Notes under the pieces: model-generated | Seen by the model: the letters and a program-made list of their open reading frames with translations, nothing else | Database searches by the model: none | What the model was told of the DNA's origin: nothing | Shown here: one piece after another, positions 1-12,039 of the stretch | How the letters are laid out: every line of letters begins with the position of its first letter | Position numbering within the stretch: position 1 is the stretch's first letter | Made by a program: the position numbers and the translations under genes | NCBI GenBank assembly: GCA_013399895.1 | Contig: VXBA01001255.1 | Location: forward strand, 3,206,692-3,270,691 | Direction of reading: 5' to 3' | DNA from: Serilophus lunatus | Lineage: Eukaryota; Chordata; Aves; Passeriformes; Eurylaimidae | Length of the DNA stretch: 64,000 nt

Positions 1-1010
1 CGGGGAGGGCGCGGGGCAGGGGCTGCCTCCCACAGGCCGCCCGCCCGCCGCCCTCGGCCGCCCCATTCCGGGCTGCTGTTCCCTCCCGGCCCCGGGGAAG
101 CGGCCACGGCCGGGGGAGAACTTGCATCCCTCAGGAGCTGGTCGCGGGACTTGTTCGGGGGGTTTATGCGAATAGGGAGCTCCCAGAGTCTCTATCCCAT
201 GTGCGGGGCATCTTCCGGGGAGAGCCGGAGATCCCGAATTTCGAGTTGCCCGTCCTGTTGGCTGCACTTTCCCAAGTTATTGTTGGTAAATGGTGGGGAA
301 CTGTCCGTCAGCAGCCCCGGGAACCGCGCGTGGGACAAAGGCAGCCGCTGGAGTGTGGTGGCTGCCGTGAATAGAGGGAGGGAAGGCAATTAGCTGCCGT
401 GTTGTTGGGGCTTTTTACTTGTCAAACTGGAGCCTCGTTGCTTTTGTTATTGCCGTGTAAAGGGAAATCGTGGGGTTTTGTTTTGGTATTAAGGGCCTTA
501 GAGGTTGCTGGCTGACATTGCACACGCGAAGGCCAGAGCAGTGCGGGGAGAGGACCAGGGACGGGGCTCCGGTGGACCGGGAGCACACAGATTTTTCTTC
601 CTCCTCTTCCCCCCGCTCTTGCTTCATCCGCTCCGCTTTTGTTTTAACCCAGGTCTTGGATACTAGTTTGCGTTTCGTTGTCTTTTGTTTTATTTTGTTT
701 AGCCCGTGGTCCCCATAGATTTAACTGCCGCTTAAAAGGCCAACTCGGATGCACTCAAGGTCTCCCTGTTTGAAAGAGTTTTATTTTTCCCTCCTATATT
801 TATTTGGTCCTGTTGTTTCACTCTTTGGGGGTGAGAGGGAAGCAAACTCGTTGCCGTGATCACCCAGATGTGCATGGGGAAGACAAGTGTTTGCAACTGG
901 TCTCCTCCAGTGCGTCGTCGGCAGCAGCGTCCGTCCCACATGGCGATCACTCTCCCTGCGTGCAGAGTCCGTCAGTATTGACAAACTCGCTTAGAAAGTG
1001 TGGAGGGGAA
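1..1010. promoter_or_regulatory. TCF7L2: CpG-rich block, probable internal promoter of TCF7L2
   Basis: The first 120 bases are very GC-rich and dense in CpG. CpG stays frequent to about position 1010 (for example around 300-345, 540-580 and 900-970) before the sequence turns AT-rich and CpG-poor. The block lies upstream of an exon-like segment at 2078-2200 and about 11 kb upstream of the first canonical TCF7L2 exon in the window. Internal promoters producing N-terminally truncated TCF/LEF proteins are established for this family, including Tcf7l2. The left boundary is cut by the window edge, so it could instead be the end of a larger island. No TATA box or start site can be fixed by eye. Confidence 0.55.
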
Positions 1011-2077
1011 GAACGCAGCCACGGTTTCCTAATTATTTCCTGTTAAACCACCCTTTTTGGCTTTTGCCCCTGTTGCAGAATAACTACTTTGCAACTTTAG
1101 GGATAGCGATAAAAAAGAGATAAGAGATTGCCTCTTGGCAAACTCGGGCGCTGGAGTTTGCCTGCAGTATCTGGCTCAGACTTAGGACGCAGGCATCTCG
1201 CAATGCTCGTAGGCAAGAACAAGGTACAGGGCAGAAGGTTTTACCCTTGTTCAGTTCAGCAATGCTCTCAGGTACCCCTGTTTATCCTCATTTAGGAGCA
1301 GCTTGGGAAAATACAATAGCCAGGGCACTGTAACATTATCTATCTCGAAGCTCCTCTTGTATCCCTTTTACAGTAGGGTCAGGGTTTTGTCGGAATATTA
1401 AATACTAAAAGAAAAGGGAGGAGGGGGAGAGACCAGAGCTAATGGTAAAGGTTTGCCAAATGTCACCTCAGTGTTACAATGACAAGAAAATTCACTTTTC
1501 TTACAGCTCTCCTCCTAAGAAATTTGTTTTGAGGGATTTGACAATCTTGCAGATAAAGTGACTGCTTGCTACACTTAACTGATCATGCTCCCTCACGGCC
1601 GGCCGGCGTTTCCTTGCTGCACTTAGTAATACCTGCGCAACCTGGGTTGTAGTAGCATTGTCACTGATTTCCAAAGTAACTGCTTTTTAGCTCCTGTGAG
1701 CAGATATACCTGCGTGGGGGGGCGAAAGTCTTTTCCCCGCTCCCTGGAAGGATGATGGTAAAGTGCTATATCAGAAAAGACAGGAGGCTTCTCTAAATTT
1801 TGATAACTGCAGCCGACAATTTAAAAATAAGACACTTCTCACAGCCAACATGACAATGGATTTTGAGCATTCAGAAAACACCAGGCCAAAAAACTGGATA
1901 CATCTTGATCTTTTAAGACAGCTTTTCCAGCACTTTAAGTGAAAGGGGGGGGGGGAGCGGGGAAAAAAAAAACAGAGAGAAAAGCTGCAAGGAAAATAAT
2001 ACAAAGCCAGCACAATTGGCATCTAGACAGTAAAGAAAAAAGTTTTTGAGGTTAACAGAAGGAAAGACAAAGCTGTT
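1011..2077 (+). other. Non-coding stretch between the CpG block and the alternative first exon
   Basis: No coding exon was found here. A GGCCGGCCGGCG cluster sits near 1598. A purine-rich run with eleven consecutive G and then ten A occupies about 1941-1980. An in-frame TAG at 2024-2026 closes the reading frame used by the downstream alternative exon, so anything to its left would be 5' UTR or promoter for that isoform. Confidence 0.5.
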
Positions 2078-2200
2078 ATGTACCCGAGGGATGCAATTTT
2101 AGTGGGAATGGAAGATTTGAGTGGTAAAGGAGGAGCGCTTGCCTCTGGGTTCTCTCTCTTCCAGCAGTTCGGCTGCTGGCATCTCAATTTGAATTGCTGG
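2078..2200 (+). CDS. TCF7L2: Candidate alternative first coding exon, truncated TCF7L2 isoform
   Basis: Reading back from the donor GTGAGT at 2201, the frame is open to a TAG at 2024-2026. It contains two in-frame ATGs, at 2078 and 2108. The second has G at -3 and G at +4, a good initiation context. From it the peptide starts MEDLSGKGGALASGF and ends HLNLNCW. The exon ends on a codon boundary, and the next TCF7L2 exon (11907) starts on a codon boundary, so the splice gives LNCW followed by SNKVPVV in frame. Such a protein lacks the N-terminal beta-catenin-binding domain and would act as a dominant-negative repressor, as described for internally initiated TCF/LEF isoforms. There is also a pyrimidine-rich acceptor ending at 2164, so 2165-2200 could be a 36-nt in-frame cassette instead. 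There is no transcript evidence here. Confidence 0.55.
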
Positions 2201-5200
2201 GTGAGTAGCACTTTCTGTGTGCACGCTTCCCGTCTTGACCATTGAACTTCTGATGTGACTTCTCTCCTTCTCCTCCTCTCTCCCTCTCCTTTTCTTTCCT
2301 CCTGTGTGGAATCAAAAAAAACAAATGGGGAGGGGGGGAGCGTGAGAAATCAAGCGAGCATCTCCAGCTGTGACCTTTTGTTAGCGATGTTGTTTTTATT
2401 TATTTATTTTATGGTAATCGTCTTTTTTAGTAGGGGGAAGCGTGACTTTTCGATGCCATTTAATTTGACAGCAGTGGCGAGGAGGGAGCGAGCGGCACAG
2501 CGCTGTTCTGGTTCTGTCGCGACACAATGGTGCAGCGGGACAGAGCTGTTGCACTCCTCCTCTGTGCCCTTCCCTCCGCCTGGGTTTGGGGTTTGGTTGG
2601 CAGAGGGGGGAAAGAAATTTTTTCTCATGCATCCAGGGTGGGATCGGGGTGTGTTGGGGGGGCGGTGTTTCAGAGCCCGGCGTGCAGCAGTTTTCGGGGG
2701 CTGATTTCTGGCTGTTGAACAATGGTTACCAGCCTGGGAGAAGTGTGTGCGCGTGTATAGCTGTGTTACATCTGCAGTCAGACAGTCACACAGTGACCAT
2801 GACATCACTAGCATTTCTTTTCTTTTTTTTCTTTGGGGCGGAGGGGTCCACTTCAAAGCTTTCTTCAGTTCAGTACGGTATTTCCTTAACTCTGAAACCA
2901 TGAAGGTAAAAATGTTTGGTTTTTGGTTTTTTTTTAAAGGAAAAAAAGTTGTCTTGTAGCAGGGTACATATGTTAAGTTAAGGGGGTTTGGAGACGGAAT
3001 GATTTAACTCTTGTCATACTCAAAATGAGAGTTTTTTTCTTTTAGTTATTAGAAGTAGTATATAGTACTTTTTATTGGGTGCTTTTGATCCAGTATTTGG
3101 TTGACACTCAGCTAAATTTTCTGAATTTTTCAGAAAGCTCAACTCTAATGTGAAAGATGAAAATTTTAGGGAGACTGCATAAAATTTTCACCCAGTGATA
3201 AAGGAATACAAAAAATAAGACTGAATGTTGATAAATATGAAATAAGCACGTTTTAATACAGTGGATCTGTGTTTGATATCAGAAGTCTATAAGACTTTTT
3301 TCTCCTATTATTATATTTTACAGAAAGTAAAGCTACCCCTCAGACAGTTTTGTGTATTACCTGTAATTATACACAGAAAATAGAAATATATTGAAGAATT
3401 CTACGAAGCATCACATTTTCACTGGTGGTTTTCACTGGGAGTCTTGAGTTTTCTGCTGTTTTCTTTTCTAACTCTGCCAGGCTTGTTGACAGAGGTAGTC
3501 AATCCAGGAGGAGGATTTCTGTCACTGCAGTACTCTGTGATACCTTTGCCTGAGTAGCTTAGTTGACTTATTTGCCTTTTCTTGTATAAAACAAGGGATA
3601 AAATTCTGTAGAACTCACCTAAAATGAATTAATCTAAAAGGACAGTTTTTTAGATGTTTCTTCTTTCACTCCATGTTGTTGCACATGCAGGTTTTACATA
3701 ACTGGTGATGAGATCTCACAAACATTTTGCCTTTAGAGGAATTTTTTGGGGGGGACATGAGGCAAAAGGCCTGACAGCCCTGTGTAAATGTGCATGTTAA
3801 TTTTACTTCAAAATGCTTGCAGAGTGTTTCAGTTCTGATGTGCATTTAACATGACGTTTTTAGGGAAACTTTTTTGAATTTATTCAAGAAATAATGGATC
3901 TGGACTTACTTTGTTTCATTGCTCAATTGTTTTGTGCAGCGTGTAATATTTTTAGCCCATTAAAAAAATCAAAACATTTTTTAGAGCTTTGTTATTTGTT
4001 AAATGATTTAATATACATTAGCTACACATACTGCATATTGATATTGAGTATGGTCTGCTATAATTTGTGAATACTGCATTTTAAAAGCTGCACTGAAAAC
4101 TTGACATATCTTAAGGCAGAAATATGCATGTTAGCTTTTTCATAAGGCTGTTACTGAAACTGCCAGATACAAGAGGGTCTAGGCATATGTGCTAATTTTC
4201 TTTCATTTCTCTCCGGTTTTTTAACAGCCTCACACTTAAGTTCTTATTGTAGACAGAAATCACAGATACCCTAATAAAAATCAGGAGCTCTGACAGTATA
4301 TGTCTGCCTAGTGCTGAAATAAGTGATTTTATAAGCTAGAATTAAAGCTGTTTGTAATGAAGCATTTCAGATAATGCTAAGCAGTAAGTAAAATTGCATG
4401 ACTAGGAATTCTCACAAAGCATGTAACAAATAAGGTCTATCGGGGCAATTATAAGCACCCTTTTGCTTATATTCACTTCTCTTTGCTTCTAGTCTTCTCT
4501 TAGTTTTTGTGCTTGTGTTATTGCTCTGTGTCTCTCCCCTTTCTACCCTGTTTGTGTTCAGGACTGTTTCCTAAAGACCTCCTTTGGTTTCCCACTCTCT
4601 GCTTAGTGGTTGTGTATCAGCACACCTTGCACTGGTATTGCTTAACAAAAAGGTGGTTTTCAGTTTGAGACTAATATATGCCAAGTCTTCCTTCTTTTTT
4701 TGTGTTGTTAGACATGAACGAAGGCTTGCCAGCTCTGCAGCGATAGTATCTTTCTAGTAATTAAAATTAACTAAAGTATGCGAAGAAAGCACTGAGTGTT
4801 GGGGAAGAAACCGTGCCTATCCTTTTGTAATGGAATAAGTCTGAACATCTCAATGCCTGAAACTTGAAGGGTCTGAGCACTACCCTGTCCACCTGGCATG
4901 GGAAAATCCACCTGTTGATCAAATCATCCCTAATTTTGAGACTCACTATAAGGCTTGGCTGGATACATGCAGGCCACATTTTCGGGTCTGTAGATGAGAT
5001 AACTGATGTGTGAATTCATATGCCAAAGTCAGGCAGAACAGATGAGTGAGCAGAGTGTTTTCTCTTTATTAATAAAGCCTTGAGAGAATAAAGTGAGGTA
5101 AAAATCTGACTGTCATAAATGTAATTCCAGATGTTGCTGAAGGATCTCGAAATACACAGTTGTGTAGCAGGTGCTTGTTTGGGCCTGACCTGACATTAGA

Positions 5201-5992
5201 GTAACACCACATTGTGCAAGAGTGCATCACTTTAACTTGTATTTAAAACTCCCAAGTTTTGGTTTTTTTTTACTTAAAAAACCCCAAAAAGCCCCATCCC
5301 AAATACCATAGCAATATAATCACAGCCCACGACAGCTTTGAAAGCAAAGTGCGAGCACACTTAATGTTTTACTGCTAGTGTGATTTATCCTCCTGCGTCG
5401 GAACTAAGAGGCTGTAATTAGATAGCTAAACCTCAGTCCTTTCCCTTGTACACTAGAGGATTTGGCATATGCTAATTGTCACCAGATCATTTCACATAAT
5501 TGCCTTTTGGCGAAATTAAGTGGAAATTTCCTGAACATCTTAAATCCTCATATCCCCACCCCCTCCCCTCAGTACCTTCGTTCCCTGACAGAAAGGATGC
5601 TGAAAATGTCACAGTGGCTGAGTTCTCCAATATGCAGGGGACACTTCATCAGAGTTAAAGGAGGGGATTAAAAAAAAAAGAAAACTATTCTTTTCTTGAA
5701 TGAACTGCTGGACACTTGAAGCCAGGAAGCCGATTGTGTTGTTTTTTCTGAGAGACAGCTAGTAGACCGCGGGGTTTTATTGGCAAGCTGGCAATTCTTG
5801 CAGGAGCAGGTAGGCATTCACTGGCCTGGGAAGTGTTCAAGGAGGGAGCGGAAAGAGACAGACGATTGAAAAAGTATGTGTGTCCTGCCCCACTTCCCTT
5901 TTTTTTTATTTATTAAGGGTAGGTCAGTGGGAGTGTGGTTTGTTTTTTTTTTCCTGTGGTTTTTTGTTGTTGTTTTTGTTGTTTTGGGTGCC

Positions 5993-6013
5993 TTTTTTTT
6001 TTTTTTTTTTTTT
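5993..6013. repeat. Poly-T tract (21 T)
   Basis: A run of 21 uninterrupted T ends a longer T/G-rich stretch that begins near 5934. It is a simple-sequence repeat. No flanking SINE or LINE body was recognised, so a retroposon tail on the minus strand is not supported. Confidence 0.9.
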
Positions 6014-7867
6014 AAAGCTGTGTCTAGGGAGGGTATTGTCCCAGCACATGGTTGTCTGTGCTCCTGTCATCATTTATGTGAAAGAAGAAAATGAGCCTTT
6101 TTTTTAGCAGGGTAAGTTTTGATTATCAATGGAGGCCTTGTCTCCTGCTACAATGGGCAGTTAGCTTAGGGCAGGACCTTAGGCAGGAATCAGCTACATT
6201 AAACTGAGAAAGGGCTCAGGCCACTGTATCAGCCATAATGGAGCAAGGGGAAGTAGTTTTCAGGAGGCAATGCGTAGTCAGGTGTGAGAACATCCTTAAA
6301 AAAATAAACTGTGACTCCACTAGATAAACAGAGCTGGGTAAAATTAAATCTTCATTTTTTTTCAGGAAATGCTTCATCGCTGGCATTGTATTTTTATGCA
6401 CAAGAAGGGAACGAGTGCCGAGTTACATAGAGCTGGTGGGCTTTAGCTCTCCCAACGTTTTGCAGTTTCCCTGTTGAAGTTTGGGATGCCACCCGAAGCA
6501 GCTTCTGATGTGGGTGCTCCCCAGAGCTGGAATGGTCCTATTGGTGTTCTTCTTATTGATGCTCCACTTTGGGTGTTGGCAATCCTGGCTGGAAGCGGAA
6601 AAATATTCCCATATTTGCTGCAATGTTTTGGGATTTGCCTTTACTTGAAACTTAGATGATTTGTGGTGAGGCGGTGGGGTGGATGGAGGGTGAGGGTGTG
6701 GTGTAAGGGTGTCACTCCTGGGCAGAACCAGGGAGAGATCAACCTTTAGGAAAAAAGAAACTCCTCTTTATATGAGCGTCTTTGGAGCTGCAGAGCATCT
6801 CAGGAGCATCTGTTATTATTTCACTGGCCACAGTCAGCGTAACTGCAATAGCACCATCTGGGAAATGCAGAGAAACAATTTATAAACCTATTTCTTTAAA
6901 CGGTTTTTTTTTATTTCTTTGCTAAGCCCGGGGAGGAACTCCAGGAGGGCCTGCTAATTCAAGACCACTGTCAACCTTCTGCATCCACCCTGGAGGAGGG
7001 GAAAGGGCTGACAAACCCTCTTCTGTGTTGCTTTTGTTTAATTGTATTAGGCTCATAAAAGCACTTGCAGGGCCCATCTTTCTTCAGGAGAAAAGTAAAG
7101 CAATGGGGAATGGGGGAAGAGCAGGACATGGCAAAAAGACAGGCGGAGCTCTAGCTCCATTTGTTTTCAGTGTCTCTTGATTAATAGATTTTAAGGTGGA
7201 TGGTGAACTCTCATTCCTCTGGTAGTGGAGGAGAGGGAGGGGGCTTTGGAGGTCTGGGATGCAACTGCCTAATCAGTCACTCCCATGCCACATTCCCGGT
7301 TGCAGGGGGTGGAGGGTGCCTGGTGGACCCTGGCACCATCCCTGCCTGCCAAGCAGAACTGCAGACTCTGAGTGCATTTCGAAGGTTGCCCAGGTTGGGG
7401 AAGGGGGTCCCTCCCTGGCTGCAGCCGTGGGAGCTGTGCTGCCAGCCACCAAAGTTTCAGGCTGGGCTGGAGCCAGAGGCATCTTTGCCCTACCCTTGGC
7501 TGCTTGGCATTGTTGGTGTGGAGTCAGAGGCCGAAGGCTTTGGCCGCTGTGATGCTGCAATGACATGATGGCTTGTTTGCAGCCTGGGTGGCTTTTTTTT
7601 TTTTTGCAGACCTGCTTTTAATAAACCCACGTTACCACAGTGAGGACAAACCCTCTGGTATCTCTGGCACGTTTTTTCTCTGACTTTCAGTTGATACGTT
7701 GTTTTTATTACTAAAGCCAAACAAGCTATGAATTTGCAAACAGAAATTGCAGTAACAAACTCTTCCTGTTTAAAGGTTGGTTTCTCTTTGTGTGCTCAAC
7801 AATACAATGTTTCATCTTGTGCAAAGTCTTATGTTGCTTTCAGAGACTTGGGAAGTATTGATTTATA

Positions 7868-7898
7868 CAGCATGTATTAACTTCTTCAATAAATGGGG
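7868..7898 (+). repeat. 31-nt dispersed duplicate, copy 1
   Basis: The 31 bases starting CAGCATGTATTAACTTCTTC recur 1.8 kb downstream at 9682-9712 in the same orientation with one mismatch (A versus C at the 21st base). The flanks do not match. No family is recognised. Confidence 0.85.
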
Positions 7899-9681
7899 AG
7901 TATTCATCAGTGGGGTGTATTAAATTGGGCTGTATACACATAGAAGTGTCTTTCATCCTGTTAATGAAATGTCCTTACCATGCAACAAAGACTAATACAC
8001 AGCAATTTATACACACAATCCCCTGCAGTTTAAATCTGAAGTTCAGATAGGTTTTCTTGTTCCCTAAAGGCACCTATCAGAACTTAGGCTAAATGGATCT
8101 CAGTATTCCTCTCAAACATTTATCAGTCCAAAATTCGTTGTGATTTTGTTTTTTTTCTTCCATTCTAGAGATCCATTACTGTTTAAAGTCATCTGTATTT
8201 AAGCACTCCCAGAAGCATTTCAAATTCATATAGAGAGATTTAGTAGTAGAGCCCCTATGGGGCAATTTCCTCTGGTTTGCTTCAGGCAGCAGTTATCAAG
8301 AAAAGCAACCTTCTCTTGTTTTTTTGCAGTTCTTTACAGGGCCCTCTAACCCGACATATGAGACCTCAGCTTTCGGTGGAGAGGGGTGATTTATCAGCAG
8401 ATGACTTGGTACTTTCTAGATGCTGGATTTTCTCTCTAGAAATCTCAACTTGTTCCTGTCCTGTTACCACATGCCCTGATGCTAATCTCTACCAGTGCAG
8501 CTCCCCTTTCTATGCCTGACATAGCCATAAATGGAGTTCTTCAACTTGACAGAGAAATTCCTGCATCTCACAATGGCTTTTAGCTTAAAACTAGCCTTGA
8601 TAGAGTACTCACAAATGTATATTGGAGAAGGGCCTTTTGCAGGGGGATGTCTTAGGTCATCTAATAGGTGTCTACTATTGATGGCTTCTGTGGTTTACCT
8701 TTCATTGCCAGTGGATGGGGTTAGGACCACACTTGTTACTCAGGCAGAGCTCCCATTGACTTCAAAGGAAGATGCATGTGCAGGATTAATCCTGCCCTTC
8801 CCCAGCTTGTCCTTTCTTTTTCTCTTTCCAAGGAAGCTTAGTTAACTTCAGTAACACTTTAAAAGAGCAGCTTATTTAGCGTAGTGTGCATGATCAGCTT
8901 GGCTTGCAAATTGTATGTGCTGTTCTGAGGGGAGTTAAGGTCCCTTTTCCCTTTTCCCACTTTGTGATAAACAGTGCAGAACAGAATGGAAACCTGGCCG
9001 TAGGTGGTGATACAGATGCCGACTGATTCGCAGGGAAGTGGATCACACTCCTCTGTCCCACCGAGCATATTTTGAGCATGTATATGACAGTTTCTCCCTC
9101 TCACCTAGTACATTCTCTCCACATCTCTGTCTCAGCATCTTCAGAATGGCAAAAAAGTATCCTACTGTTGCAGCCAATACCTTTTTAGGAGTTATCTGAG
9201 TGCAGAGCAGTCACCCAAATAAAAATTACTTACCTAGGGAAAAGTTTGCAGACTTAAGATTCAAAATCTAAGCTGTTGATTTTTATTTATTTTTCTTTTG
9301 CTTTTTGTTTTTCTCTGAACCATGTTAAGTAAAATACATCATAATTTAGCACTCATTCTGTTTTGTGGAGATATTGTGGGCAGTCTTGGTATATCAAAGC
9401 AATGAGTGGTAGTTGCCCACAGTTGACACGTAACCCCCTGTGGTATATCTGGTTTTGGTGATAGAGGCATGCCAGTCCAGCTTTCCTCTCACGTGTTGTT
9501 TCTTGTTTGTCGGCTTAAGTCTGACCCTCAAATGTTATTCTGTCACTTACTTATTTTTTTAACTAACCAGTTCCAGTTTCTATGAAAATAAGCTGTCTTT
9601 GGAAGACAGCCCTTAATGTCTGTCAGGGTCTGGGTGAGGTTTATTTGCAATGATGTGAAGAGTTGGGAGAGAACAGTGCTG

Positions 9682-9712
9682 CAGCATGTATTAACTTCTT
9701 CCATAAATGGGG
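9682..9712 (+). repeat. 31-nt dispersed duplicate, copy 2
   Basis: This is the second copy of the motif at 7868-7898, with 30 of 31 bases identical and unrelated flanks. A match of this length is not expected by chance in 64 kb of sequence of this composition. Confidence 0.85.
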
Positions 9713-11269
9713 CCACACTGTTGGTCACCTAGCAGCATGAGTTCACACAATTTTTGGCCAGAAAAAAACACTTCATCGGAAATGATAATTTTTGTGAACC
9801 TGATCAAGTGGCCATTTGGATTACAATGTCATGTGTTGTTGAGCAGATGGCTGCTACTTTGTGTGGTGTGTAATACGACTTGTTTTGTGAAGCCCTTGAC
9901 AAAGTTTTCCGTTCCTTTTGGATTCCTTAGGTTGGTTCACTTGAAAGAGAACAGATTTTGGGGTGGAGCATCTCCTTTGGCTTTTTGAACTTCAGGAGTT
10001 AAATCCTCATAGCTTCTCTGATATGAAACCATTATGTATCTGTGTGGCCAAAAGTTGTCCTTGGCTGTTCAGCTGACAGGTGATCTGACCTGCAACCCAG
10101 CCAACACAACATGCTGTAATTCATAGCGTTGGCCACCATGACCACGTTCTGTCCTGCATGGTGGCTGCTTGATTTGGGACTCCCCTGTGCCATATGTGTG
10201 GTGTTAGAGGGGTATCGTCCCATGTAATGGCTACAAAAAGAAATTAACATGGTGAAGGACATGGTGAAAGCAGTGGGAAGCATAAGTACTGCTCTTGGTT
10301 CACTTCTTATGAATGCACACTTTTTTCTGCAGGATATCAAAGAAGTGAGCCTAAATAGCTACATAGGGCAAGGCCTGGTGCTGGGAGAGCCTTGCATGGT
10401 GGTGGAGGCTGCAAGAGCCAAACATGCCTCTCTTGACAAAAGCACAGTAGAGGGACTTCTTGTTTATTCAGGAAAGATTGATGTTTCTTTTCCTCCTTGC
10501 TCTCACTTTGTCCTCCCTCTTCTTTCCCCCCAGTCTAGAAACTTATTCCCAAATAATAGCTGAAGTATTTTTGAAATGCTTTTAAGGGGAGCTTGGAGTG
10601 TTGGAAGGGAGATAGATAACAACTTGTCTAAAGTGGCACAAGGAGGAGATGTGTGTTTGAGGGTGCTGGGGAGTGAGCAGTGGGCTTGAAGCTGTCCTTG
10701 AGCAGGAGAGGGCTGGCAGACCCTGAACAGCAGCGGCGCTATTGCGGCCGCTGTGGTATCACTACTTTATTTTAATGTGATTCCTTTTACTTGATGTTAA
10801 TGCAACTTGTTCCTTACTTAAAGTAATAAAAGGAAATGAAGACACATTCTAAAATGAAACCTGACTCTAATCCATTCATCATCTAATACCAGCCTCTTTA
10901 TCTTTGCTGGTACCTAATCTGGTTAAATGTCCCTGTTGTAGGATTTTAGTGAAAATCCTCTATGGGGAATAGGGTTTTTTGCAATTGGATTACTCGCAGT
11001 AAATGGTCCAGCGGTTCACTTGTTTCAGCTTAATTTTTTCTTTGTGATCTTGTAAGGGTAAGTTACAGTTCAGCCTGCCTGTTCCTTTTATTCATTCACA
11101 TTTTTTTCTTTTTTTTTTTTTTTTGAATTGTTGTTAAGAAAAAGATCTCCCCCCCTCCCCTGCCCCCAGAGCTAGGAATGTGATGGGGAAAACCTCATGA
11201 TATCTGCATCATTATTCCCCCCACAAGAGTTTTCATTTCAATGGCTTTATCTGGGGGGTTTTACCATTA

Positions 11270-11480
11270 TTTATATAGCTGAATATTTTAGTAGCCTAAT
11301 TAATCAGTATCCATTTTCCATTTATTCGTGCTCTCTGATGAATTGATAATTAATCAGCTCTTGTAAAATATATATATATATAAAATATGCAGGTGATCGC
11401 TTGTCAGCTTAATGCTTGCTGATGAAGGGAATACTCCAGCACTACAAAGGCTTTTTATCCGGAGTATTTGCAATGAGCAG
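11270..11480. promoter_or_regulatory. Candidate intronic regulatory element (paired TAATTAATCAG)
   Basis: The 11-mer TAATTAATCAG occurs twice, at 11297-11307 and 11347-11357, exactly 50 bp apart, in an AT-rich block with a short TA repeat (11369-11382). It lies about 450 bp upstream of the 11907 exon. Paired TAAT cores are typical homeodomain targets. The call rests on motif density only, because cross-species conservation cannot be tested here. Confidence 0.35.
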
Positions 11481-11906
11481 TAAAATGCAGAACTGAAAGT
11501 GAGGACAGGAAGAGGAGAGGAAAAGACCTACGGGTCAGTGAGCATTTGGGTCTTGAGCTAATTAAATGGGGGACTCTCAGCCCCTCACTGAGGAGTCTTC
11601 CTGCATCTTGGAGGTGAAGCACAAGATCCTAAAATAAAAAGGAAAATTTTTAAAGAATTACTGTTGCTCCATACAGGAGCATGACAGGTCAAAAACATTA
11701 AAGAACCTCAACAGCAGGGAAAGTGTGTGAGGAGGTTTTAAGCAAGAGGGTGGGAAAACTGCAAGGGTGACGTTGAGAAAGGACCTGGAAAAGTCTGAGG
11801 ATCATATTGAAATCCTGGCTACTCAGATTTCTCTATGTTATGCCTTGTGCTGCAGGGGGGAATACCCAGCACTGCTCTAACAGCGTCGACCTTTTTCTCT
11901 TGACAG

Positions 11907-12039
11907 TCTAACAAAGTGCCAGTTGTGCAGCACCCACACCATGTACACCCTCTTACGCCGCTTATCACATACAGCAATGAGCACTTCACACCAGGAAACC
12001 CTCCTCCACACTTACCAGCTGACGTAGATCCCAAAACAG
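11907..12039 (+). CDS. TCF7L2: TCF7L2 exon: central proline/histidine-rich region, part 1
   Basis: This is the first canonical TCF7L2 exon in the window. It starts after the acceptor tcttgacag and reads S-N-K-V-P-V-V-Q-H-P-H-H, ending P-A-D-V-D-P-K-T with one base carried into the next exon. The donor is GTAGGT at 12040. The 133-nt exon starts in phase 0. The sequence matches vertebrate TCF7L2 closely from memory of the family. It encodes part of the context-dependent regulatory region between the beta-catenin-binding N-terminus and the HMG box, where Groucho/TLE co-repressors act. The phase-0 start is what lets both the canonical upstream exon and the alternative exon at 2078-2200 join it. 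Confidence 0.97.

Larger units (their letters stand above)
2201..11906 (+). other. TCF7L2: Intron upstream of the first canonical exon in the window
   Basis: No TCF7L2 exon encoding the expected preceding segment (ending in ...SPAHIV in mammals) is seen in these 9.7 kb or further left, so that exon lies outside the window. The intron is AT-rich with few transposons. It contains T-rich runs (about 5934-6013, 7592-7605, 11101-11124), a 31-nt motif present twice (7868-7898 and 9682-9712) and a homeodomain-motif-rich block at 11270-11480. Short open frames here have no recognisable protein content. Confidence 0.7.

Noticed and set aside
2255..2901. Overlapping open frames of 105-165 codons on both strands
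   Set aside because: They lie just after the alternative exon donor in G-rich sequence. Several frames are open at once, which is typical of composition bias, and no protein features are seen.
10249..10563. Open frame starting MVKDMVKAVG
   Set aside because: It looked briefly like a retroposed gene, but no family, poly-A tail or homologous reading frame upstream could be supported.
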